Origin: Leptolyngbya boryana PCC 6306
GTDB taxonomy: Bacteria > Cyanobacteriota > Cyanobacteriia > Leptolyngbyales > Leptolyngbyaceae
Length of the DNA stretch: 64,000 nucleotides
Direction of reading: 5' to 3'
Assembly (NCBI RefSeq): GCF_000353285.1
Contig: NZ_KB731324.1
Coordinates: 3,552,577 to 3,616,576 of the forward strand
A model generated the notes under the pieces. That model was not told the origin of the DNA, did not search any database, and saw only the letters and a program-made list of their open reading frames with translations. Shown here piece by piece: positions 34,996 through 44,862 of this stretch. Each line of letters starts with the position of its first letter. The stretch's first letter is position 1. Made by a program: the position numbers and the translations under genes.

Positions 34996-35688
34996 ATGCA
35001 GATTTTGGTTTCTCCCCCAATCAATTCTACGGCTCCTCCAGTGTCTTCACTGCGAATTTTGGCATTAGGCGATAGCCTCGTCTATGGATTTGGTGATCCA
35101 GAAGGTGGAGGTTGGGTAGAGCGACTCAGACGACGCTGGATGAGTCCGGGAGAGGCAAACCACGCCCTTTATAACTTGGGAGTGCGAGGAGATGGGGTGC
35201 GGCAGGTCGCACGGCGATTAGAGGTCGAATTTCATCACCGCGGAGAATTGCGAAATCGCGTTCCGGATTTGATTATTTTGTCGGTCGGAGTGAACGACTC
35301 GCCACGAGTTGGCAAGCTGGATGGAAAAAATTTAACGCCGTTTGAGACCTTTCAAGTTGAAATGGCGGATTTACTCGATCGAGCCAGTAAGCTTTGTCCT
35401 GTTTTGTTTGTTGGCATGGTTCCAGTAGACGAAGCGAGAATGCCGTTTCTGGACTGTATGCATTACAACCATCAAGATCAGAGTCGCTATAACGCAGCAA
35501 TTCGATCAGCATGTGAGGCAAGAAAGATCCCGCATTTAGATCTGTTCGAGACTTGGAGATCGAGAGGATCAACTTGGTGTCAGCAGCAATTTACTGAAGA
35601 TGGATTGCATCCCAATGTCAGTGGATATCAGGCATTATTAGAAGATATTTCGAGTTGGGATGCGTTTCGCAAGTGGATTGAGAGATGA
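34996..35688 (+). CDS. SGNH/GDSL-family hydrolase
   Basis: 230 residues from the ATG at 34996; an earlier in-frame start at 34930 gives a less likely extension. The four blocks of the family are seen: LALGDSLVYGFGD (catalytic Ser), NLGVRGDG, ILSVGVNDSPR and EDGLHPNVSGY (catalytic Asp and His). It has no signal peptide and is probably a cytoplasmic esterase or thioesterase. The stop overlaps the rdgB start by four bases (ATGA at 35685), so the two genes are translationally coupled. Confidence 0.9.
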   Translation: MQILVSPPINSTAPPVSSLRILALGDSLVYGFGDPEGGGWVERLRRRWMSPGEANHALYNLGVRGDGVRQVARRLEVEFHHRGELRNRVPDLIILSVGVNDSPRVGKLDGKNLTPFETFQVEMADLLDRASKLCPVLFVGMVPVDEARMPFLDCMHYNHQDQSRYNAAIRSACEARKIPHLDLFETWRSRGSTWCQQQFTEDGLHPNVSGYQALLEDISSWDAFRKWIER

Positions 35689-36260
35689 CAGTTTTAGTGG
35701 TAGCAACCGGAAATCCGGGCAAAGTGAAAGAGATTGAGCCGTATTTGTCTGGGCTGAATTGGGAATTACGGTTGAAGCCGCCAGAATTGGAGATGGAAGA
35801 AACGGGAACGACGTTTCAGGAAAATGCGGCTCAAAAAGCGACGCAAGTTGCGATCGCGACCGGACAATGGGCGATTGCCGATGACTCGGGATTGGAAGTC
35901 ATGGCATTAGACGGTAGACCCGGCGTGTATTCGGCTCGGTATGCAGAGTCAGACCAAGCTCGAATTGCAAAATTATTAGGCGAATTAGGAGATGCCACCG
36001 ATCGGCGGGCGCAGTTTGTTTGTGCGATCGCGGTGGCGAAGCCAGATGGAACGATCGCGCTTTTGACCGAAGGATTCTGTCCGGGTGAGATTTTAACCGC
36101 TCCGAGAGGCGAAGGCGGATTTGGATACGATCCGATTTTTTACGTGCCAGAGCAGAGAATGACGTTTTCTGAGATGCCGTTAGAGGTCAAGCAGGAAATT
36201 AGCCACCGTGGGCGGGCTTTCCAGGCGATTTTGCCGCAGATGAAAGCGCTTAAAGTGTGA
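35685..36260 (+). CDS. rdgB: Non-canonical purine NTP pyrophosphatase (RdgB/HAM1)
   Basis: 191 residues. The family blocks are LVVATGNPGKVKEIEPYL at the start, WAIADDSGLEVMALDGRPGVYSARYA and GGFGYDPIFYVPE. It hydrolyses dITP, XTP and related nucleotides to keep them out of DNA and RNA. It is coupled to the upstream GDSL hydrolase gene. A hairpin shared with the convergent PEP-CTERM gene follows. Confidence 0.95.
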   Translation: MTVLVVATGNPGKVKEIEPYLSGLNWELRLKPPELEMEETGTTFQENAAQKATQVAIATGQWAIADDSGLEVMALDGRPGVYSARYAESDQARIAKLLGELGDATDRRAQFVCAIAVAKPDGTIALLTEGFCPGEILTAPRGEGGFGYDPIFYVPEQRMTFSEMPLEVKQEISHRGRAFQAILPQMKALKV

Positions 36261-36261
36261 G

Positions 36262-36298
36262 CGAGAAAGAGAAAAGGGCTTGGAATTTTCCAAGCCCT
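36262..36298 (-). terminator. Hairpin terminator between rdgB and the PEP-CTERM gene
   Basis: AGGGCTTGGA (36275-36284) and TCCAAGCCCT (36289-36298) form a perfect 10-bp stem around four bases. On the minus strand it is followed by TTTTCTCTTTCTC, a good U-tract, so it ends the PEP-CTERM transcript; the rdgB side lacks a U-run. Confidence 0.7.
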
Positions 36299-36330
36299 GG
36301 TTGATAGGCATTGACTAGCAAAGCGAAAAA

Positions 36331-37092
36331 TTATTCTGCTTTCGCTTTACGTTTGCGGGCAGAGTAAGCGCCAACTGCGCCCAGAGCCAGCAATCCAGCA
36401 GCAGAAGCGGGTTCTGGAACGGATTCAGCAGGCGGCATATCAGTGACATCAGCAACCGTCAGCTTGGTGCGGAAAATGGTGTAGCGATTATTATCACGCT
36501 TGTCACCGGATGAATTGGTCGTGGTGTTGAGGAATTCTGCTGCTTGAGTCACTTCCGAAATCCGTCCCCAAGGACGAGTTGAACCATCGTTCAAGCCTCG
36601 GCTACGAGCAGAAATCCAATTCGCATTCGAGATTTCCCAGTTCAACTCAGCATTACCGGGTGTGTGTCCCCAGTCACCGGGGTTTGTGCCTTTCTGAGTA
36701 ATGACATACTCCCACGCATCCGGTTTCGAGAGTAAGTTGTAAGTCTTGCTGTCTTTGTCTTTGAAGCTGAACTCGCCGACCCAAGACTCGTCTACACTGC
36801 GATCGTCCCAAACGACGACATACAAATAATCATTAGAGTCCATTGTGAAATCCCAAGTTTCGGCATGTGACCAGTTGTAGCCGCCCGTGCTGCCATTGGG
36901 ACCATACTCATTGCGTCCGACGAAGTTTAAGCGGTCGCCCGTGCTGCTGCCATGAAAGAGTCCGTAGTGATTATCAGCAGTTAGCGTAGCCCGACTCGTG
37001 AGGGAAGCTGCAAACGCTTGACCTGCGTTCGAGAGTGCGATCCCCATTGCAAGAATTGCTCCAGCAATGAACTGTTTTCCAGAGAGAGACAT
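36331..37092 (-). CDS. PEP-CTERM sorted surface protein
   Basis: 253 residues. A signal peptide (about 1-29, AGAILAMGIALSNAGQAFAAS) leads a mature domain rich in W, N, G and D (NYWSHAETWDFTMDSNDYLYVV-like region). The C-terminus is a PEP-CTERM signal: VPEPASAAGLLALGAVGAYS followed by ARKRKAKAE. Such proteins are cut and attached or secreted through exosortase; the exosortase gene is not in this window. The function of the mature domain is unknown to me. A strong terminator follows. Confidence 0.85.
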   Translation of the reverse strand: MSLSGKQFIAGAILAMGIALSNAGQAFAASLTSRATLTADNHYGLFHGSSTGDRLNFVGRNEYGPNGSTGGYNWSHAETWDFTMDSNDYLYVVVWDDRSVDESWVGEFSFKDKDSKTYNLLSKPDAWEYVITQKGTNPGDWGHTPGNAELNWEISNANWISARSRGLNDGSTRPWGRISEVTQAAEFLNTTTNSSGDKRDNNRYTIFRTKLTVADVTDMPPAESVPEPASAAGLLALGAVGAYSARKRKAKAE

Positions 37093-37507
37093 GCCTGTAG
37101 CTCCTTGAGATGAATGCGTTCATACTGGCATCTCAGTGTTTTAGTGTGTATGTTTTTACACTTTTCTTGTTTCTTTACTGATGTAATCCCAGGCGTTTTT
37201 GAGGAGGAAATAAATTTCTTGCATAGTAAAAGAGATCGCTTCACATTCTCCTTGTAAACCCGGAGATAAAATTAGATTAATTTCAATATTTAAGCAATTA
37301 AGAATAGATTTTATTCAATGATCAATCCGTAAGATTGATGAGAAGGCACTAGAAATACAGGAAAGATGATGCGACTTCTATCGTATTTTTCACTGATAAA
37401 AGATTCTATTCTTGCTAAGAATGCGGAGCAAAATCAGCTTGAATCTCCGCAGTGGCGAAATTCCTGACAGAATAGATAGATGTGATTTTTTCTAGCCCTT
37501 TTTTCTT
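37093..37507. other. Intergenic region upstream of ileS
   Basis: 415 bases without a gene. It is AT-rich and contains the motif ATCCGTAAGATTGATGAGAA at 37325-37344, nineteen of whose twenty bases recur at 22571-22590 upstream of argC. It must also hold the promoters of the divergent PEP-CTERM and ileS genes. I cannot pick out either with confidence, and no T-box-like structure is evident. Confidence 0.4.
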
Positions 37508-40390
37508 ATGACTGCGACAGAGCCAGGTTCATACAAAAATAGTGTCAATCTTCCCCAGACTAAGTTTGACATGCGCGCAAATGCCGTCAAACGGGAACCC
37601 GAATTGCAGAAGTTCTGGGCAGAACAGAAGATTTATGAACACCTGTCACAAGAAAATCCGGGTGAAGTGTTCATTCTGCATGACGGGCCGCCTTACGCCA
37701 ATGGCGCGTTACACATCGGTCATGCGATGAATAAAATTCTCAAAGACACGATTAATAAATACCAATTGCTCAAAGGGCGAAAGGTTCGGTATGTTCCAGG
37801 CTGGGATTGTCATGGTTTACCGATCGAGTTAAAAGTCTTGCAAACCCTCAAGCCAGATGAGCGTCGAGCCTTGACGACGATCGAGCTACGCCACAAAGCG
37901 AGAGATTTCGCCCTTGCAACGGTCGAGCAACAGTCCAAGAGCTTTCAACGATATGGGGTTTGGGGAGATTGGGAGCATCCTTATCTGACCTTGAAGCCAG
38001 AATACGAAGCGGCTCAAATTGGTGTGTTTGGGCAAATGGTGCTGAAAGGCTATATCTATCGCGGCTTGAAGCCTGTGCATTGGAGTCCCAGTTCTAAGAC
38101 AGCTTTGGCTGAAGCGGAATTGGAATATCCAGAGGGTCATACTTCGCGCAGTTTGTATGCGGCGTTTGAAGTGTTGAACTTGTCGAAAGAATTGCAGATG
38201 CCCCTTGATCCATTTTTGGGTGAATTGGGTGTAGCGATCTGGACAACAACGCCTTGGACGATTCCAGGGAATTTGGGTGTGAGTGTCAATCCAGATTTGG
38301 TCTACGCGGTCGTTGAAGTTGGAGAGAATGCACCGGGAAGATTTAAGTATCTGATCGTGGCAAAGGATTTGGTCGATCGCTTGTCAGAAGTGCTTGGGAC
38401 AACCTTAGAAGTCAAAGCAACGATGATGGGTCGATTGCTGGAGCATTGTACGTATCGGCATCCCTTGTACGATCGCGTCAGTGAAATCTTGATCGGAGGC
38501 GATTATGTCACAACGGAATCCGGAACAGGATTAGTTCATACCGCTCCAGGACATGGTCAAGAAGACTATCAGGTTGGACAGCGCTACGGATTGCCGATTC
38601 TTGCGCCTGTCGATGATAATGGCGACTTTACTGAAGAAGCCGGACAATTCAAAGGACTGAATGTTCTGGGTGAAGGGAATACAGCTGTGATCGAGGCATT
38701 GCAAGAAGTCCGATCGCTCTTAAAAGAAGAACCCTACCAGCACAAATATCCTTACGATTGGCGCACCAAAAAGCCGACGATCTTCCGAGCGACTGAACAA
38801 TGGTTTGCCTCTGTTGAAGGATTCCGCGATCAAGCCTTGAAGTCGATCTCTGAAGTTCAATGGATTCCGGCTCAGGGAGAGAATCGCATTACATCAATGG
38901 TCGCTGAGCGATCGGATTGGTGTATTTCACGGCAGCGGAGCTGGGGCGTGCCGATTCCCGTGTTTTATGAGGAAGAGACGGGTGAGCCATTAATGAATGA
39001 AGAAACGATCGCGCATGTGCAGCAGATCGTTGCCGAAAAAGGCTCAGATGCTTGGTGGGAATTGTCGATCGAAGAACTGCTTCCCGAAAAATACCACGGT
39101 AAAAAGTATCGAAAAGGCACAGACACAATGGATGTCTGGTTTGATTCAGGCTCGTCTTGGGCATCGGTTGTAGAACAGCGATCGGAACTTCGCTATCCGG
39201 CTGATATCTATCTCGAAGGTTCAGATCAACATCGCGGCTGGTTCCAATCAAGCTTACTCACGAGTGTGGCAGTGAATGGTCATGCGCCTTACAAAGCGGT
39301 GCTAACTCATGGGTTTACTTTGGATGAACAGGGACGGAAGCAAAGTAAATCGTTAGGAAACGTTGTCGATCCAATGGTGGTGATCGAAGGGGGTAAGAAT
39401 CAGCAGCAAGAACCGCCTTATGGGGCTGATATTTTGCGATTGTGGGTGTCTTCGGTGGACTACACCAATGATGTGCCGATCGGGAAAAATATCTTGAAGC
39501 AGATGTCCGATGTGTATCGCAAGATCCGCAATACGGCTCGGTTTTTGCTTGGGAACTTGCATGACTTTGATCCTGCAAAAGATGCTGTTCCCTATGAGCA
39601 GCTACCCGAACTCGATCGATATATGCTGCATCGCATCACTGAAGTCTTCGACGAGGTTCAAGATGCGTTTGAAACTTATCAATTCTTCCGCTTCTTCCAG
39701 ACGATTCAAAACTTCTGTACGGTTGATTTATCGAACTTCTACTTAGACATTGCAAAAGATCGGCTGTATATCAGTTCGGTCAATGCTCAACGTCGCCGGA
39801 GTTGTCAGACTGTTTTGGCGATCGCGCTTGAGAATTTAGCGAAAGCGATCGCGCCTGTGCTATCCCACATGGCAGAAGATATCTGGCAGTACTTGCCTTA
39901 TTCCACTTCGCACAAATCGGTGTTTGCGGCGGGATGGGTGAAGCTAGAGGATCAATGGCGCAATCCAGAGCTAGCAAAACAGTGGGAACAGTTGAGAGAA
40001 CTGCGGGCAGAAGCGAACAAAGTTCTGGAACAAGCTCGCGCTGATAAAGCGATCGGGTCTTCACTCGAAGCTAAGCTTTTACTCTTTGTTGCGGATTCAG
40101 AGCTGCGGGCAAAACTGCAAGCTTTGAATCCTGCTAGTAGTTTGAGCGGCAATTGTGTGGATGAATTGCGCTATTTGTTTATCACTTCGCAAGTTGAACT
40201 ACTCGAATCTAGCGATCGCTTAACTGGTTCAAAGTATTGCTCTCAAACGGATACACTTGGCATTGGCGTGATTGATGCTGAAGGGGAGAAATGCGATCGC
40301 TGCTGGAACTATTCGACACATGTGGGTGAATCAAAAGAGCATCCATTGTTATGTGAGCGATGCGTTCCTGCGATGGAAGGTCACTTTTAG
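37508..40390 (+). CDS. ileS: Isoleucyl-tRNA synthetase
   Basis: 960 residues, a normal bacterial length. HIGH-type motif PYANGALHIGHAMNK lies at about residue 57-72 and the KMSKS-type motif is KQSKSLGNVVDP near residue 613. The editing domain (TTTPWTIPGNLGVSV) and the C-terminal zinc site (CDRCWNYSTH, LLCERC) are present. It charges tRNA-Ile and edits valine. It has no appended CAAD membrane domain, unlike some cyanobacterial synthetases. It stands alone and ends in a hairpin shared with the convergent gene. Confidence 0.97.
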   Translation: MTATEPGSYKNSVNLPQTKFDMRANAVKREPELQKFWAEQKIYEHLSQENPGEVFILHDGPPYANGALHIGHAMNKILKDTINKYQLLKGRKVRYVPGWDCHGLPIELKVLQTLKPDERRALTTIELRHKARDFALATVEQQSKSFQRYGVWGDWEHPYLTLKPEYEAAQIGVFGQMVLKGYIYRGLKPVHWSPSSKTALAEAELEYPEGHTSRSLYAAFEVLNLSKELQMPLDPFLGELGVAIWTTTPWTIPGNLGVSVNPDLVYAVVEVGENAPGRFKYLIVAKDLVDRLSEVLGTTLEVKATMMGRLLEHCTYRHPLYDRVSEILIGGDYVTTESGTGLVHTAPGHGQEDYQVGQRYGLPILAPVDDNGDFTEEAGQFKGLNVLGEGNTAVIEALQEVRSLLKEEPYQHKYPYDWRTKKPTIFRATEQWFASVEGFRDQALKSISEVQWIPAQGENRITSMVAERSDWCISRQRSWGVPIPVFYEEETGEPLMNEETIAHVQQIVAEKGSDAWWELSIEELLPEKYHGKKYRKGTDTMDVWFDSGSSWASVVEQRSELRYPADIYLEGSDQHRGWFQSSLLTSVAVNGHAPYKAVLTHGFTLDEQGRKQSKSLGNVVDPMVVIEGGKNQQQEPPYGADILRLWVSSVDYTNDVPIGKNILKQMSDVYRKIRNTARFLLGNLHDFDPAKDAVPYEQLPELDRYMLHRITEVFDEVQDAFETYQFFRFFQTIQNFCTVDLSNFYLDIAKDRLYISSVNAQRRRSCQTVLAIALENLAKAIAPVLSHMAEDIWQYLPYSTSHKSVFAAGWVKLEDQWRNPELAKQWEQLRELRAEANKVLEQARADKAIGSSLEAKLLLFVADSELRAKLQALNPASSLSGNCVDELRYLFITSQVELLESSDRLTGSKYCSQTDTLGIGVIDAEGEKCDRCWNYSTHVGESKEHPLLCERCVPAMEGHF

Positions 40391-40409
40391 CAAAGCCTCT
40401 GCGTAATAC

Positions 40410-40443
40410 TCTCTCGCCTCAAATTGAACATTGAGGCGAGAGA
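40410..40443. terminator. Hairpin between ileS and the DUF938 methyltransferase gene
   Basis: CTCTCGCCTCAA (40411-40422) pairs perfectly with TTGAGGCGAGAG (40431-40442), 13 bp with the flanking T-A pair, around an 8-base loop. It is placed between two convergent genes and can act as a bidirectional terminator, though the downstream U-tracts are weak. Confidence 0.6.
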
Positions 40444-40473
40444 AGCAATTTATCGTTTGGATGTTTGGGATTC

Positions 40474-41085
40474 TTATCGCTTTTGAAAGACAACAGATAG
40501 ATTATTGGCAGGCATCGAAAGGACTTTCAATAACTCTAAATTTTGAGCTTGAGCAGCATCAACTACATCCTCCAAATTTCTGACACCCCACTCTGGATTT
40601 TGTAGTTGCAAGCTGTCATCGAACAATTCATTACTAGGAGCGGTATGGATTCCGCTTTGTTTGTAGGGACCGTACAAATACAAAATTCCGCCGGGTGGAA
40701 GCAGTCGATTCGCACCTGCCATTAGCCCTAAACACGCTGCCCAAGGCGCAATGTGAATCATATTGATATTCACGATCGCTTGAATTGAGTCTTCAACATT
40801 CCAAACTGAATCACGTGCGTCAATCTCGATCGGGGCAGCTAGATTCTCCGCAGGCTCAAACTCGCGCCACGCGGCGATACTGTCACGCGCGATCGCGCTT
40901 GGATCAGAAGGTTGCCATCGTCGAGGTGCTAAACGAGGTGCAAAGAATACCGCATGTTCTCCTGTGCCACTGGAAATTTCTAGGATTGTTCCTGCTGGAG
41001 GGAGCACTTCCAGTAAAACCTCTAGAATCGGTTCACGATTGCGTTGAGTGGCAGGAGCAAATTGACGATCGTGAGATGGATTCAT
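40474..41085 (-). CDS. DUF938 SAM-dependent methyltransferase-like protein
   Basis: 203 residues. The SAM-binding motif I is ILEISSGTGEHAVFFA (about residues 34-49), followed by RWQPSDPS and INMIHIAPW, the pattern of the DUF938 family. The fold is a class I methyltransferase, but no substrate is known for the family. It is a single-gene unit facing ileS. The start MNPSHDRQFAPATQRNREPI matches homologs as I remember them. Confidence 0.85.
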   Translation of the reverse strand: MNPSHDRQFAPATQRNREPILEVLLEVLPPAGTILEISSGTGEHAVFFAPRLAPRRWQPSDPSAIARDSIAAWREFEPAENLAAPIEIDARDSVWNVEDSIQAIVNINMIHIAPWAACLGLMAGANRLLPPGGILYLYGPYKQSGIHTAPSNELFDDSLQLQNPEWGVRNLEDVVDAAQAQNLELLKVLSMPANNLSVVFQKR

Positions 41086-41527
41086 TAGATATACCTTCTA
41101 TTCATCGACTTAACGAGAGAAAATTGATTGAGCCATTGAAATTTTTAACTTATCCGGATTCACGCTTGACCCTAGCGGTAATAGTTATACCTCACTGCTC
41201 CACAAGCTGATCCATCTGTATACCCCCTTCCGACATAAATCAGATTGGCATTCCTACTCTTCTCACAATGCATTGATCTGAAATATTGCTGAAGGATTGT
41301 CGATCGCGGAACCAATCCCCAAACCTCCCGATTTACAAGTATCTTCCAATCTAAATCTGTTCGATGGAACTTGTCGAACTCGAAAATTTAACCTCTAAAG
41401 TCGCAAGGTTTTTTGTCGATCGACAGCTAGAAACGATATCCTGCTTAAGGCTGCACAACTCAGAACTCTAAAGAGTCTGAACAAGTCTAAAAAATGATCG
41501 TGATCTCAGTGGGCGAACCGAAATCGT
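41086..41527. other. Intergenic region upstream of the TolC-like gene
   Basis: 442 bases between divergent genes. Apart from several CGATCG sites and a short inverted pair (TTGTCGATCGACAG near 41413) I find no RNA gene, repeat family member or clear promoter. Confidence 0.4.
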
Positions 41528-43387
41528 ATGAAACCGTATTTTGAATTGTTGGCTTTAGGTGTAGGAGCGTGGATGGCTATCGGCTCGGTGGATGCGGCAA
41601 CCGCCAATCCCACCTCACCCCAAAATGAGCCAGAACCCGCCTCAAACTCGTCCGTCGCCGCTCAACCACAATCTCGTGTTCTGGTTGCGGCTCCCCCCAG
41701 TGTGGCAAAACCCTCAATTTTTAACCAATTCAAGCCAGAGAACAGTTCTCCAACGCTCACCCTCGCAGCATCGCGCGACTTAGAAGGCGATCCTACCCCT
41801 CCTTGGGTCATTGATCTCAAACCGAACGCGATCGCACAAACTCCCTCCGTCGTTGTCCCAACCAAACCCGTCACGACTAAGCCAAACCCCAAACCCAACC
41901 CAACCGCCCAAGCTCCAACAACTCCACGTCCTTCTGCACCCTTACCCCGACCAACGACCTCTACACCAACCCCCACTCCCACCCCTACTCCAACCCCTAC
42001 TCCCCCACTCCCCACCTCCCCACCTCCCACCCCCGGCGCTTCTGCCCAAACCCTCCTCACCCCCTCCCCCAACCGTCTCCTCTTCCCCACCAAACCTGGA
42101 GAAGTCCAAGTCCGTTCCGTCCAACCGATTACCCTCCAACAAGCGCTAGACCTTGCAGAACGCAACAACCGCGATTTAGAAATCGCCCGTCTGCAAGTTG
42201 AACAAAGCCGTGCTGCCATTCGAGAAGCGCGTGCAGGAAACTTTCCCACACTTGCATTGACATCCAACCTCACCCGTTCTGGAAGTGCTTTCATCACTCA
42301 AGACACCCAACAAAATAGCTTTCTAGAGCAACTGGGCATCCAAAGTCAGAGCGGCAGCTCCACACGAACGGCGTTCGGTCTGGGCGCACAGCTAAACTAC
42401 GACATTTTTACGTCAGGGCTACGTCCAGCTCAGATTGAAGCAGCAGAACGGCGATCGCGCACGGCTGAATTGCAATTGGAACAAACTCGCGAAGAACTGC
42501 GGCTGCAAGTTTCCAATGATTACTACAACTTGCAGAATGCAGACTCTCAAGTTGCGATTAACGAAGCAGCAGTCCGAAATGCAGAAGCTAACCTGCGAGA
42601 CTCGAGAGCGCAAGAAACAGCCGGACTAGGAACTCGATTTGACACCTTGCGTGCAGAAGTTAACTTAGCCAATGCTCAGCAGCAACTTCGCAACTCCCAA
42701 GCGACCCAGGAGATCAATCGCCGACAACTGGCTCAGCGGCTCAGTTTATCTGAAACCGCGACGCTGACCGCGGCTGATCCAGTTCAGCCTGCAGGAACGT
42801 GGACGATTCCGTTGGAAGATAGCATCGTCTTGGCTTATAAAAATCGAGCAGAACTCGAAGAACAGCTTGTGCAGCGTGAAATTAGCCAAGCTCAAATTCG
42901 GGCTGCACGAGCGCAAAATGGAGTCACTCTTGGCTTTGTCGCCTCGTATGATTTCAGTCGCTCTGGAACCATTGATACCGATGCTAACAATTCCGACAAT
43001 TACAGCCTGGGACTGCAAGCACGTTGGAATCTTTTTGATGGCGGGGCAACTAATGCTCAAATTAGCCAGCGAGAACGCGATCGCGAGATTGCCGAAGCCC
43101 GATTTGCTCAAAACCGCAATCAAATCCGCTTCCAAGTCGAGCAAGCTTTCGCGAACCTCCAAGCCAACTTTGCCAATATCAATACGACTCAGCAATCGGT
43201 CGCCCAGGCAGAAGAAGCGCTGAGATTGGCAATTTTGCGTTTCCAGGCTGGAGTCGGTACACAAACCGATCGAATTAGTGCTGAAGCAGCCCTGACTCAA
43301 GCTCAGGGAAACCGTGTTAGCGCCATCATCGGTTACAACCAAGCACTCGCTCAACTGCGACGTGCTGTGAGTAACATTCGCCCATAA
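41528..43387 (+). CDS. TolC-family outer membrane protein
   Basis: 619 residues. A signal peptide ends near DAATA (residue ~26). Residues ~100-185 are a proline/threonine-rich linker that includes a run of PT repeats. Residues ~200-615 are two outer-membrane-efflux (OEP) repeats, beginning ITLQQALDLAERNNRDLEIA and later IVLAYKNRAELEEQLVQ, with long alanine- and glutamine-rich coiled coils. It should form the trimeric outer-membrane channel for type I secretion or multidrug efflux, like cyanobacterial HgdD. The inner-membrane partners are not adjacent. The C-rich repeat DNA coding for the linker resembles the intergenic heptamer repeats. Confidence 0.92.
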   Translation: MKPYFELLALGVGAWMAIGSVDAATANPTSPQNEPEPASNSSVAAQPQSRVLVAAPPSVAKPSIFNQFKPENSSPTLTLAASRDLEGDPTPPWVIDLKPNAIAQTPSVVVPTKPVTTKPNPKPNPTAQAPTTPRPSAPLPRPTTSTPTPTPTPTPTPTPPLPTSPPPTPGASAQTLLTPSPNRLLFPTKPGEVQVRSVQPITLQQALDLAERNNRDLEIARLQVEQSRAAIREARAGNFPTLALTSNLTRSGSAFITQDTQQNSFLEQLGIQSQSGSSTRTAFGLGAQLNYDIFTSGLRPAQIEAAERRSRTAELQLEQTREELRLQVSNDYYNLQNADSQVAINEAAVRNAEANLRDSRAQETAGLGTRFDTLRAEVNLANAQQQLRNSQATQEINRRQLAQRLSLSETATLTAADPVQPAGTWTIPLEDSIVLAYKNRAELEEQLVQREISQAQIRAARAQNGVTLGFVASYDFSRSGTIDTDANNSDNYSLGLQARWNLFDGGATNAQISQRERDREIAEARFAQNRNQIRFQVEQAFANLQANFANINTTQQSVAQAEEALRLAILRFQAGVGTQTDRISAEAALTQAQGNRVSAIIGYNQALAQLRRAVSNIRP

Positions 43388-43464
43388 GTGGCGCGATTTT
43401 CTAAATACCCGTCACAATAAAAGCTTGAGCCTTCTCGATCGCTATTGTCTCCCCAAATCGTCCC

Positions 43465-44433
43465 ATGACTCACTCTCTACTTAATCTCTTCTGGATGCGT
43501 GCCTTAATGATTTCAGGGTTGGGCTGGCTCGTCGGACTCGGTGCGATCCGTTCTGTCCACGCTCAAGCCCCAACCGATCCTTTGCCTGCGGTCAAACCTG
43601 CTGCTCCTGCTGCGGTTGAGATTGCGCCACCCGTTCAAGTTGCCCCTGCGGTTGAAGTTGCCCCTGTGGAGGGGGATACGTTTATTGACAAAACCGACTA
43701 TGACTTAGGTGCAACTGAACGATCGACTCCGACTCCAACCGTGATTGCGAAACCTCCAGCGTCGATCGTGTCTCCTCGGTATCGTGCGCCTGCTGAATCG
43801 GTGAGTATGGCTCCGGTTGAAGTGGGCGGCTTTAACTTGTCCGTCACGGGAATTAACTGGGCAGGAGCAGCACAATCCAACCCGATTGGCTCCGCTTACG
43901 GCACCGTTCAAAATTATTACAATCGCAATGTTCGCCCGATCGGACGTATTGGGAACGGTGATCTCAGGTTAATTTTTCCGTTAGCGATTCCGGCTCCGAT
44001 CACATCCATGTTTGGTTGGCGAGTTCATCCGATCACGGGCAATACGAGATTACACACAGGAACTGATATTGGAGCAGCATTGGGTACTCCTGTTTTAGCC
44101 GCGTTAACAGGTCGCGTCATTCTCTCTGATTTTTTTGGAGGCTATGGTTTATCGGTTGCGCTAGAACACAATGCAGGCGCACAACAGACGCTCTATGCTC
44201 ACTTATCAGAGATCTTTGTCAAACCGGGCGATATTGTGAAACAGGGTACCGTCATTGGGCGAGTGGGGAGTACAGGCAATTCGACTGGACCTCACTTGCA
44301 CTTTGAGGTGCGCCAGCAGACGACCGAAGGTTGGGTGGCAATGGATGCAGGAGTCGTCTTAGAAACGGCGATGGCAGAATTAGTGAAATCGATGCAGGTG
44401 GCTCAAAAGCCTGTTCAGCCGAACCGTCAATAG
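43465..44433 (+). CDS. Exported M23 peptidase
   Basis: 322 residues. A signal peptide ends near VHAQA (residue ~34). A linker of alternating P, A and V (VEIAPPVQVAPAVEVAP) follows. The LytM/M23 domain spans about residues 165-305, with zinc ligands in RLHTGTDIGA (H, D) and GPHLHFEV (second HxH). It should cut peptidoglycan cross-links or act as a regulator of amidases in the periplasm. It follows the TolC-like gene by 77 bases on the same strand, so co-transcription is possible. Confidence 0.92.
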   Translation: MTHSLLNLFWMRALMISGLGWLVGLGAIRSVHAQAPTDPLPAVKPAAPAAVEIAPPVQVAPAVEVAPVEGDTFIDKTDYDLGATERSTPTPTVIAKPPASIVSPRYRAPAESVSMAPVEVGGFNLSVTGINWAGAAQSNPIGSAYGTVQNYYNRNVRPIGRIGNGDLRLIFPLAIPAPITSMFGWRVHPITGNTRLHTGTDIGAALGTPVLAALTGRVILSDFFGGYGLSVALEHNAGAQQTLYAHLSEIFVKPGDIVKQGTVIGRVGSTGNSTGPHLHFEVRQQTTEGWVAMDAGVVLETAMAELVKSMQVAQKPVQPNRQ

Positions 44434-44457
44434 GTGCATTTGATAGCCCGACGTGGA

Positions 44458-44505
44458 ATGGGGAGATAGGGAGACTAAATTCAGAGTGCTCCCTATCCTC
44501 CCCAT
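44458..44505. repeat. G-rich/C-rich hairpin repeat, copy 6
   Basis: ATGGGGAGATAGGGAG (44458-44473) faces CTCCCTATCCTCCCCAT (44489-44505), complementary except for one extra base. It lies 24 bases after the M23 peptidase stop and is followed by CTTTCT, so it may terminate that transcript. The rest of the 44434-44862 gap shows no gene or further structure. Confidence 0.7.
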
Positions 44506-44862
44506 CTTTCTATCTGATTGATTGCCGTGAACTACTCGGTGAAAAGAGATCTGCTCTACAGCATCGTTCATTCCCTCAACTCTCGAACATCGAAGAGTTG
44601 AGGTTGTCGCTGTAATTTCCGAACTCAAGGGATATGTCTTAAGCCTTCTCACGCTACACATGCCCCGAATTACTGAGGCTTCTGATACATTGAAAAGCCC
44701 TTGCCATAACTTCTAGAAGATTGTTTAATCGATTGAAATTGTGAACGTTTAGTGAACAAATCAACCGAACATTGTGTCCTGAATTTAAAGATGAGACCTG
44801 AATTTTGTAGAAGGCGATGAGAGGTAGGTCTGCAACTATAGCAATTGATTGTGAGTGTAAAT

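Noticed and set aside
41662-42297. 211-residue open frame antisense to the TolC-like gene
   Set aside because: It comes from the C-rich repeat coding for the Pro/Thr linker, giving Gly/Val runs in the reverse frame.
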